The translations under genes were made by a program, and so were the position numbers. Below, in pieces: positions 57,708 to 64,000 of a stretch of 64,000 nt of DNA (position 1 is its first letter; every line of letters begins with the position of its first letter). Below the pieces are notes generated by a model. The model was given only the letters and a program-made list of their open reading frames with translations. It ran no database searches and was not told the DNA's origin. Source of the DNA: Palsa-504 sp963753195 (GTDB lineage: Bacteria; Actinomycetota; Actinomycetes; Streptosporangiales; Streptosporangiaceae); the NCBI GenBank assembly GCA_963753195.1, contig CAVWBH010000009.1:682001-746000 (forward strand). Reading direction: 5' to 3'.

Positions 57708-60700
57708 ATGAAGATCACGGAAGGCCGACTGCGGGTGGCGGCGAGCGATGTCGCCAACTTTCTGGCCTGCCAGCAGCTGACCCAGCTGGACTTGCAGGCG
57801 ACGCGGGGGGCACTGCGGCCGCCGCACGCGGTCGACATCGGGTTCGAGGACCTGGTGCGGCGCGGGGAGGAGCACGAGCGCGTGGTGCTCGCGCGGTTCC
57901 GGGCGGACGGGCACGAGGTAGCAGATCTCGGCGGAGCGGAGGACTCAGCCGAGACGACCGCAGCGGCGATCCGGAGCGGGGCCGGGGTCATTTACCAGGG
58001 GACGCTGACGGGGGCCGGGGACGGAGTGGCGCTGCTGGGGCGGCCGGACTTCCTGGTGCGAGCGGACTTGCTGCCGACTCCGGACGGGGAGCCGCGGCCG
58101 GACGGGCGGCACTACGAGGTGGTGGACGCCAAGCTGGCCCGGACGGCGAAGGCCCGGGCCGTCCTGCAAACCGCGTTCTACTCGCGGCTGCTGGCCGAAC
58201 TGCAGGAGACCGAACCGCGCTGGATGCACCTGGCGCTTGGAAACGGGGAGTTCGTCTCGTTCAAGGTGAGGGACTTCGCCGCATATGAACGGCAGACCCG
58301 GCGGCGGCTAGTCGAGACCCTCGCAGAGGGGCCGCCACCGGGGCTGTACCCCGAACCGGTCGAGCACTGCGCCATCTGCCGGTGGAGTGAGCTGTGCGCC
58401 GGACGGCGGCGGTACGACGACGACCTGTCGCTGGTCGCCGGGATGACGAAGGGGCAGCGGCGAGCGCTGAAGGGGGCTGGCATCGCTACCCGGCGCGGGT
58501 TCGCGGCCACGATCGAACTCCCCCACCTGGACCGGGTGAGCCGGGACTCCCTGGATCGCGCCCAGGCGCAGGCCCGGCTGCAGGTGGCCAGCCAGGACGA
58601 GGGGACCATCCGGTTCAGTCTGCTGGAGCCGGAACGGGACGCCGGCGGCGCGCTGGTCCCGAACCGGGGGCTGCTCGCGCTGCCCGAACCGGTGGACGGC
58701 GACCTGTTCTTCGACATCGAGGGGGCCCGCTACTACTCCGAGGACAGCCGAGAGTTCGGGTTGCAGTACCTGTTCGGCGTGGTCGACACGGCCGACCTGG
58801 ATGAGGTGGGCCGCCCGCGGTATACGCCGATCTGGGCCTTCGACCGGCGGGGCGAGAAACGGGCGTTCGAGGAGCTCGTCGACTTCATCACTGAGCGGCG
58901 CGCCCGCCGCCCCGGGTTGCACGTGTACCACTACAACCACTATGAGCCCACGTCGGTCGACCATCTGACCGAGCTGCACGCCACCCGGCAGGAGGCAGTG
59001 GGCAGGCTGATGGGGCGGTTCGCCACCCGCGAGGACGAGGTGGACGACCTGTTCCGGCTGGGGGTGTTCGTCGACCTGTACAAGGTCGTCCGGCAGGGGC
59101 TGCAGGCCGGGGTGGAGAGCTACTCGATCAAGCGGCTGGAACCGCTGTGCGGGTACCGGCGGCAGGTGGACCTGCGGGAGGCGACGGCCAGCCTGATCGG
59201 GTTCGAGGCGGCGCTGGAAGACGGGACGGCTGCGGGCGACGCCGGGCGGCGACAGGTGGCCGGATATAACGAGGACGACTGCCGGGCGACCCTGGCCCTG
59301 CGTGACTGGCTGGAGGCGCGTCGCCTTGATTTGGCCGAACGGACCGGCGTGCAACTCCCCCGGCCGTTCGTCACCGAGCAGGAGGCGGCGCGGGCGCCCG
59401 AGGACCCGGAGGTCACCCGGATCAGGTCCGCGCTGCTGGATGGCGTCCCGGAAGAGGCCGGCGAGCGCACGGAGGACCAGGCGGCGCGGGCGTTGCTGGC
59501 CGACCTGATCGACTGGCACCGGCGGGAGGCCAAGCCCGCCTGGTGGCGGTACTTCTACGTCCGCACGCTCGGCCCCGCGGAGCTGATCGGCGAGCCGGAC
59601 GCGCTCGGCGGGCTCGTCGGCGGCGAGATCATGGACCAGATCAGCCGGTCGGTGGTACGACGCTTCTCGTTCCCGCCGCAGGAGCACGGGTTCTCAGCCG
59701 GGGATGCGGCATATGACTCCGAGACCAAACGGGGCTGGACGGTCTGGGCGGTGGACAATGGGGCCGGGACAATCGACCTGAAGGTAAGCAACGCGTACGA
59801 CGGACCGTTGCCTGCGGCCCTGGTGGAAGGGGGCCCGATCGGCACGGGGGAGCTGCGGGAACGGCTCAGGGACCTGGGCGACCGGGTGGTGCGTGAGGGT
59901 GCCGACGGCGGGGACCCGGCCACCGCGCTGTTGCTTCGGCGGCCGCCGACGGCGGGGCCGTTGCAGCTCGCAGGAGAGTCGGTAGCCGATACAGCGGTCC
60001 GGCTGGCTGCCTCGCTCCGCGGGTCGTACCTGCCGCTGCAGGGACCGCCGGGAACCGGGAAGACCTACACCGCCGCCGAGCAGATCCTCGCGCTCATCGC
60101 ACAGGGTCGCACGGTCGGCATCACCGGATGGTCACATGCGGTCATTCACCAACTGATCAACACCCTGTGCGGGCGTGCGAGCGCGAGGGGCGTCGCGTTG
60201 CGGATCGGCCAGCGGGCGGACCCGGACAACCCGTTTCTACATGATTCGGCCACCGAGATGACGAATGAGCGGCTGGAGCGGGCGCTACGGGGCGGCGAAC
60301 TCGACGTAGCGGCGGGCACGGTCTGGCTATGGGCGCGCGAAGGCCTGGTGGACAGCGTGGACACCCTATTCGTGGACGAGGCCGGGCAGATGTCGCTAGC
60401 CAACATCCTCGCGGTGGCCGGGGCGGCTCGGAACCTCGTGCTGCTGGGCGACCCGCAGCAGCTAGCCCAGCCAAGCCAGGCTACGCACCCGCCGGGAGCG
60501 GGCGCCTCGGCGCTAGGCCACATCCTGGGCGAGCGCGCGACGATGCCCGAGGGCGCCGGGCTGCTGCTGGACCTGACCTACCGGATGCACCCGGACCTGT
60601 GCCGGTACACTTCCGAGGTCTTCTATGACGGGAAGCTGCACGGCGTCGAAGGCCTCGGTCGGCAAGAGATCCTGGGCGACCCGCCGTTCTCCGGCTCCGG

Positions 60701-61193
60701 CTTGCGCTTCGTGGAGGTTGCCCACCAGGGCAACACGAACGCGTCACCGGAAGAGGCCGACGAGGTAGCGCGGCTGGCGGAGACGCTCGCGCTCTGCTCG
60801 TGGCAGGATCGGGACGGTGCGGTCCGGCCGGTTGGCTGCGACGGCATCCTGATCGTGACACCGTACAACGCGCAGATCAGGGCCATCCAGGGCGCGCTGG
60901 CGGTCCGCGGCCTGACCGGGTTCAGAGTCGGCACGGTCGACAAGTTCCAGGGCCGCGAGGGCCCAGTAGTGATCTATTCGATGGCCACCTCGTCAGCCGA
61001 CGAGGCGCCACGTGGCATGGAGTTTCTCTACGATCGGCACCGGCTGAATGTGGCGACCTCGCGGGCTAGGGCGATGGCGGTCATCGTGGCCAGCCCCGAC
61101 CTTATCCGGGTGTCCTGCCAGACGCCGCACCAGATGACCCTGGCGAACGCCCTGTGCCGAGCCTGGGAGGAACGCGGCCGGGAGCGCTTATAA
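57708..61193 (+). CDS. TM0106-type RecB-like nuclease fused to SF1 helicase
   Basis: A 1161-residue protein. The N-terminal PD-(D/E)XK nuclease contains GRPDFLV (about 111-117) and YEVVDAKLA (E137, K142), and four cysteines (C21, C221, C224, C230) set out as in AddB/Cas4 Fe-S nucleases. In the middle, an RNase-H-like exonuclease domain begins DLFFDIEGARYY and includes the acidic YNEDDCRATLALRDWLE. The C-terminal third is a DNA2/UPF1-type SF1 helicase with GPPGTGKTYTAAEQ, VDEAGQMSLAN, LGDPQQLAQPSQ and TSRARA. It processes DNA or RNA ends. Its pathway is unknown, and defence is possible. GGAGG precedes the ATG. Confidence 0.9.
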   Translation: MKITEGRLRVAASDVANFLACQQLTQLDLQATRGALRPPHAVDIGFEDLVRRGEEHERVVLARFRADGHEVADLGGAEDSAETTAAAIRSGAGVIYQGTLTGAGDGVALLGRPDFLVRADLLPTPDGEPRPDGRHYEVVDAKLARTAKARAVLQTAFYSRLLAELQETEPRWMHLALGNGEFVSFKVRDFAAYERQTRRRLVETLAEGPPPGLYPEPVEHCAICRWSELCAGRRRYDDDLSLVAGMTKGQRRALKGAGIATRRGFAATIELPHLDRVSRDSLDRAQAQARLQVASQDEGTIRFSLLEPERDAGGALVPNRGLLALPEPVDGDLFFDIEGARYYSEDSREFGLQYLFGVVDTADLDEVGRPRYTPIWAFDRRGEKRAFEELVDFITERRARRPGLHVYHYNHYEPTSVDHLTELHATRQEAVGRLMGRFATREDEVDDLFRLGVFVDLYKVVRQGLQAGVESYSIKRLEPLCGYRRQVDLREATASLIGFEAALEDGTAAGDAGRRQVAGYNEDDCRATLALRDWLEARRLDLAERTGVQLPRPFVTEQEAARAPEDPEVTRIRSALLDGVPEEAGERTEDQAARALLADLIDWHRREAKPAWWRYFYVRTLGPAELIGEPDALGGLVGGEIMDQISRSVVRRFSFPPQEHGFSAGDAAYDSETKRGWTVWAVDNGAGTIDLKVSNAYDGPLPAALVEGGPIGTGELRERLRDLGDRVVREGADGGDPATALLLRRPPTAGPLQLAGESVADTAVRLAASLRGSYLPLQGPPGTGKTYTAAEQILALIAQGRTVGITGWSHAVIHQLINTLCGRASARGVALRIGQRADPDNPFLHDSATEMTNERLERALRGGELDVAAGTVWLWAREGLVDSVDTLFVDEAGQMSLANILAVAGAARNLVLLGDPQQLAQPSQATHPPGAGASALGHILGERATMPEGAGLLLDLTYRMHPDLCRYTSEVFYDGKLHGVEGLGRQEILGDPPFSGSGLRFVEVAHQGNTNASPEEADEVARLAETLALCSWQDRDGAVRPVGCDGILIVTPYNAQIRAIQGALAVRGLTGFRVGTVDKFQGREGPVVIYSMATSSADEAPRGMEFLYDRHRLNVATSRARAMAVIVASPDLIRVSCQTPHQMTLANALCRAWEERGRERL

Positions 61194-61201
61194 GCTGGGC
61201 C

Positions 61202-61987
61202 ATGGATTACGACGCCGAAGTGCGGCTGCACAACGAGGTGCTACGCCGGGCATTGGGCGTCCAGGCCGACGAGCATGTCCTGGACATCGGATGCGGGAGC
61301 GGGCAGATTACCCGCGAGGTGGCGCGCATAGCCCAGGCAGGTAGTGCGCTCGGGGTGGACATCTCGGCGCCGGCGATCGAGCGGGCCCGCGAGCTCGCCC
61401 ACGCGCAGGAGACTCACAACGTCACCTTCGAGTGCGCCGACGCGCAGGTCTGCCCTTTCCCGCGGGCGTTCTTCGACCTGGCCATGAGCAGGTTCGGCAC
61501 GATGTTCTTCGGTGACCCCGTGGCTGCGTTCGGAAATGTCGGGCGGGCGCTGCGGCCGGGGGGCAGGCTGGTGATGATGGTCTGGCAAGCAGCCGAGCGT
61601 AACGAGTGGGAAGTCGCTATCCGCCAGGCCCTGGCCGGAACCGAGGGATCACCGGCGGGCGCTTCTGCTTCTGCTTCTGCTTCTGCGGGAGCGGCTGCGT
61701 TCTCGCTCGCCGTTCCGCTCGTCGTGACGAGGATCCTGGAGGCTGCGGAATTCGCCGCCGTCAGCTTTACTGACGTTGATGAGCCTGTCTACTACGGCCC
61801 GGGCGTGCCCTTCGCCCTTGACTTCGTGTGCGGCTTCGCGTTCACCCGCGACGTGCTCAGCCGACTGGATCCCGCCGCCGCGGCCCGCGCGCTCGGGCGG
61901 CTGCGCGAGATGCTCGCCGCGCACGTGAGCGACGATGGTGTGTGGTTCGGCTCCCGCGCGTGGATCGTCACCGCTCGCCGCATTTAG
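61202..61987 (+). CDS. SAM-dependent methyltransferase
   Basis: A 261-residue class I methyltransferase with motif I VLDIGCGSGQITREVARIA (about 26-44), VDISAPAIERARELAHAQ, FDLAMSRFGTMFFGDPVAAFGNVGRALRPGG. A (Ala-Ser)4 stretch near residue 158 is coded by four perfect GCTTCT repeats. The fold suits small-molecule methyltransferases. It starts 8 bp after the nuclease-helicase stop, in the same direction. Confidence 0.88.
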   Translation: MDYDAEVRLHNEVLRRALGVQADEHVLDIGCGSGQITREVARIAQAGSALGVDISAPAIERARELAHAQETHNVTFECADAQVCPFPRAFFDLAMSRFGTMFFGDPVAAFGNVGRALRPGGRLVMMVWQAAERNEWEVAIRQALAGTEGSPAGASASASASAGAAAFSLAVPLVVTRILEAAEFAAVSFTDVDEPVYYGPGVPFALDFVCGFAFTRDVLSRLDPAAAARALGRLREMLAAHVSDDGVWFGSRAWIVTARRI

Positions 61988-62010
61988 CTTGGACCTGGAA
62001 GGAGGCTGGA

Positions 62011-63267
62011 GTGGTCACGACGCCTGGGCGGGACGGTTCTGCTGAGGACGGCTACGACCCGATGCGGCAGTTCGCCGAGCTCGCCGGGGACGTGCGCGAC
62101 CCCTACCCGATGTTCGCGGGCATCCGGGCGGACAGCCCGGTCATGGAGGTGCACTTCGGCCCGGAGCCGGGCGACACGACCCGGCTGGACCGGAAGGCTC
62201 CGCGGATGACGTCGCTGTTCACGGTGATGAATCATGAGCTCGCGCAGCGGGTGCTCACCGACGACGAACGGTTCTCCTCGGCCGGCTACGCCAGCTTCAT
62301 GGGGCAGGTCCTGGGGCGGAGCATCCTGGAGATGGACGGGCCCGAGCATGTGCGCCACCGTGCCCTGGTGGCTAAGGCGTTCCGGGCCCGCGTCCTGGAC
62401 CAGTGGAGCGACACGATCATCGGCCCTACCGTCAGCGAGCTGATCGACGCCTTCGGCGCCGACGGGCATGCCGACCTGATCCCGCAGCTGACCTTCCCGT
62501 TCCCGGTGCGGGTCATCGCCCGGGTCCTCGGCCTGCCCGAGAGCGACTGGCCGCGGTTCCTGCGGCTGTCGACCGAGCTGATCGGGGTCATGCGGAACTG
62601 GGACCGGGCCGTGGCCGCCAGCCAGGAGCTGCGCGGGTACTTCGCCGACATCATCGCCGACCGGCGGCGGCACACCCGCGAGGACCTGGTCAGCCAGCTG
62701 ATCGAGGCCGAGGTCGACGGGCGGCGGCTGGGCGACGAGGAGATCTATCCGTTCCTGCTGCTGCTCCTGCCCGCGGGGGCGGAGACGACTTATCGGTCGT
62801 CGAGCAACCTGCTGTTCGGCCTGCTGTCGCATCCGGATCTGTTGGAGGCGGTCCGGGGCGACCGGGGGCTGGTGCCGCAGGCGATCGAGGAGGCGCTGCG
62901 GTGGGAGACGCCGCTGCTGACGGTGGCGCGGACGGCGACGGAGGATGTGGAGCTGGGCGGGGTGCGGGTTCCTGCTGGGGGTTTCGTGGCGGTGTCGCTG
63001 GGGGCGGCGAACCGGGATCCGGGGCGGTATCCGGAGCCGGATGCGTTCGATGTGTTCCGGGGGGACAAGCAGCACATGTCGTTCGGCGATGGGGCGCATA
63101 AGTGCTTGGGGATGCATCTGGCCCGGGCGGAGATGCGCGTGCTGCTGGACGCGGTGCTTGATCGGCTGCCGGGGTTGCGGCTGGATCCGGGGGGCAATGA
63201 CACGCATATTCACGGGCTGCTGTTTCGGTCGCCGCCGAACCTACCGGTGCGGTTCGATCCAGCCTGA
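62011..63267 (+). CDS. Cytochrome P450
   Basis: A 418-residue soluble P450. I-helix LLPAGAETTYRSS (about 250-262), ExxR in EEALRWE, and the heme loop FGDGAHKCLGMHLARAEMR with the cysteine ligand are all present. It uses electrons from a ferredoxin system that is not in this window to hydroxylate an unknown substrate. GGAAGGAGG precedes the GTG start. It follows the methyltransferase by 23 bp, so a shared transcript is likely. Confidence 0.94.
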   Translation: MVTTPGRDGSAEDGYDPMRQFAELAGDVRDPYPMFAGIRADSPVMEVHFGPEPGDTTRLDRKAPRMTSLFTVMNHELAQRVLTDDERFSSAGYASFMGQVLGRSILEMDGPEHVRHRALVAKAFRARVLDQWSDTIIGPTVSELIDAFGADGHADLIPQLTFPFPVRVIARVLGLPESDWPRFLRLSTELIGVMRNWDRAVAASQELRGYFADIIADRRRHTREDLVSQLIEAEVDGRRLGDEEIYPFLLLLLPAGAETTYRSSSNLLFGLLSHPDLLEAVRGDRGLVPQAIEEALRWETPLLTVARTATEDVELGGVRVPAGGFVAVSLGAANRDPGRYPEPDAFDVFRGDKQHMSFGDGAHKCLGMHLARAEMRVLLDAVLDRLPGLRLDPGGNDTHIHGLLFRSPPNLPVRFDPA

Positions 63268-63287
63268 TCGCCGGACCAATGGGTTAG

Positions 63288-63414
63288 GCAGATTCGGGCC
63301 GTTTCCGCGGAAACAGCTTGTGAATTTCTGCACAAGGCGTTTCCGCGGAAACGTCATGGACGTGACCACAGCCGCTTTCTGCTGCGGGCTGAACGGGCGC
63401 GGCCGAATCTGGCC
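63288..63414. repeat. Structured intergenic palindrome block
   Basis: GTTTCCGCGGAAAC, itself palindromic, occurs at 63301-63314 and 63339-63352. Together with CTTGTG / CACAAG between them they form a 22-bp stem with two mismatches and loop AATTTCTG. Outside this, AGATTCGGGCC (63290) and GGCCGAATCT (63401) pair as outer arms with one bulge. It lies just after the P450 gene, before the convergent tautomerase gene. No gene is coded. Confidence 0.7.
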
Positions 63415-63427
63415 GCAGAGGTCTTTG

Positions 63428-63871
63428 CTATTTGGCTGGGGCGTTCGTCGCTAGCTCCGCGAGCTGGGCGCGGGCGGCGGTGATTAGTTCGGCGTTGGTG
63501 TTGGCGTGGCCGCTTATCCCCCATCCGCCTTCGGGCGCTTCGGTGAGCAGCACCCAGGTGCGGTCGGCGAGGGCGGGGTCGCCGGCCGCTGCGGCGACGA
63601 TGTCGGTGAGCTGGCGCACGACGGCGAGCTGCTTGTCCCGGTCCAGCGCACCAGAGTTGGTCAGTACCTGCACGCGGACGTAGTTGCTGTCGCCGTCGAC
63701 ATTGGACAGGCAGTCCGGCGGAAGCTCGTGCACGAACGCCGCGGTGTTCTTGCGGAACATGGGGATGTCGGGCACCTGCTCGATGGTCATGACGGCGGTC
63801 GCGAGGTCCACGGCCAGCTTGTGCGGGTCAGCAAAGGTGCCGACAGCGGCGTAGGCGTCGATCATGGGCAT
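63428..63871 (-). CDS. Tautomerase-superfamily (4-OT/MIF-like) protein
   Basis: A 147-residue fused tautomerase-like protein. It starts MPMIDAYAAVG, so removal of Met leaves the Pro-1 general base used by this superfamily. Two similar halves are not obvious, but QLAVVRQLTDIVAAAAGDP followed by TWVLLTEAPEGGWGISGH recalls the second 4-oxalocrotonate-tautomerase-type half. Substrate unknown. It is divergent from the TetR-type gene and shares its operator region. Confidence 0.78.
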   Translation of the reverse strand: MPMIDAYAAVGTFADPHKLAVDLATAVMTIEQVPDIPMFRKNTAAFVHELPPDCLSNVDGDSNYVRVQVLTNSGALDRDKQLAVVRQLTDIVAAAAGDPALADRTWVLLTEAPEGGWGISGHANTNAELITAARAQLAELATNAPAK

Positions 63872-63893
63872 GGGGCGTCTCCTCCGCAGCCTC

Positions 63894-63909
63894 TATGATG
63901 AGCGTCATA
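63894..63909. promoter_or_regulatory. TetR operator candidate 1
   Basis: TATGATGAGCGTCATA has inverted half sites TATGAYG/CGTCATA. It lies 23 bp before the tautomerase start. The half sites match those of the palindrome 36 bp further on. Confidence 0.5.
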
Positions 63910-63929
63910 ATTGATGGCCTCCAGCGTGC

Positions 63930-63949
63930 ACTATGACGGCCGTCATAGT
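63930..63949. promoter_or_regulatory. TetR operator candidate 2 (perfect palindrome)
   Basis: ACTATGACGGCCGTCATAGT is a perfect 20-bp palindrome with half site TATGACG. It lies 15 bp before the TetR-like start, where binding would block its own transcription. Confidence 0.6.
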
Positions 63950-63964
63950 CAAGAGGTGACATGC

Positions 63965-64000
63965 ATGGATAGCAACAGCCGGGCGAGGATGGTGCGCAGC
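63965..64000 (+). CDS. Start of a TetR-family regulator (partial)
   Basis: The ATG at 63965 with AGAGGTG upstream reads MDSNSRARMVRS to the window end. The RARMVRSA-type opening is typical of TetR-family regulators. The overlying palindromes and the divergent tautomerase gene support this. Only 12 codons are visible. Confidence 0.5.
   Translation, partial: MDSNSRARMVRS

Noticed and set aside
58308..59687. Long open frame opposite the nuclease-helicase gene
   Set aside because: Low-complexity antisense of a well-conserved gene.
1..64000. tRNA, rRNA, phage integrase or transposase genes
   Set aside because: I looked for cloverleaf ends, conserved rRNA blocks and typical recombinase motifs and found none that I can support by eye.

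Overview
This window is very GC-rich double-stranded bacterial DNA, with codon third positions almost all G or C, GTG/TTG starts and many 4-bp stop/start overlaps. Together with F420-type flavoenzymes, a SigK-like ECF sigma factor, MPT83-like fasciclin lipoprotein, an actinobacterial-type TatB, class I LysRS and STAS/GAF regulators, this points to an actinomycete, probably a soil filamentous or related lineage. I cannot name genus or species. I saw no rRNA, tRNA or CRISPR array, and no recognisable transposase.

Layout. 0.3-5.5 kb: a compact Tat export locus on the minus strand (tatA, tatC, a membrane-anchored molybdopterin oxidoreductase, a fasciclin lipoprotein, tatB), divergent from a SigK-like sigma factor. 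5.6-12.5 kb: aldehyde dehydrogenase, a truncated ketopantoate-reductase-like gene, a coupled LLM oxidoreductase and CbiZ pair, enoyl-CoA hydratase, NAD kinase and a methyltransferase. 12.8-18.7 kb: an ABC exporter operon headed by a degenerate serine hydrolase, then a (frameshifted) sensor kinase and response regulator. 18.8-25.1 kb: membrane glycosyltransferase, methyltransferase, SDR, pseudokinase and a frameshifted lysyl-tRNA synthetase.

25.1-30.8 kb is the most unusual region. It has AT-richer spacers, a regulator with two LuxR-type HTH domains, a small putative DNA-binding protein, a 70-residue leader-like peptide with its own strong RBS, a membrane M50 (HExxH) protease and a secreted protein with two CxxC motifs. 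I read it as a minimal peptide/protease/secreted-protein system, RiPP-like in shape but without a recognisable tailoring enzyme.

30.8-43 kb: MscS channel, NERD nuclease-like protein, hisS, metallo-beta-lactamase-fold protein, glgC, sulfatase, peptidoglycan-binding protein, HxlR/MFS efflux pair. Between the sulfatase and the peptidoglycan-binding gene lies a mosaic of duplicated fragments of its 3' end and of glgC. 43-48.3 kb: small F420/FMN redox proteins and a GMC oxidoreductase with its frameshifted small subunit. 49-52.3 kb: a decayed two-gene module (RelA/SpoT-like fold protein plus small partner), a phosphodiesterase and a broken small gene, with two copies of a structured 220-bp non-coding repeat. 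52.3-64 kb: a sensor kinase/regulator/ABC transporter run, SDR, a large Fe-S RecB-like nuclease-helicase, methyltransferase, P450, a tautomerase and the start of a TetR regulator behind two palindromic operators.

Two window-wide themes are worth noting. Conserved genes are repeatedly broken by single-base shifts (sensor kinase, lysK, GMC small subunit, the 49-52 kb genes), which means either real decay or base-calling errors. Intergenic regions repeatedly carry large palindromes with ATCGTGG-type ends.
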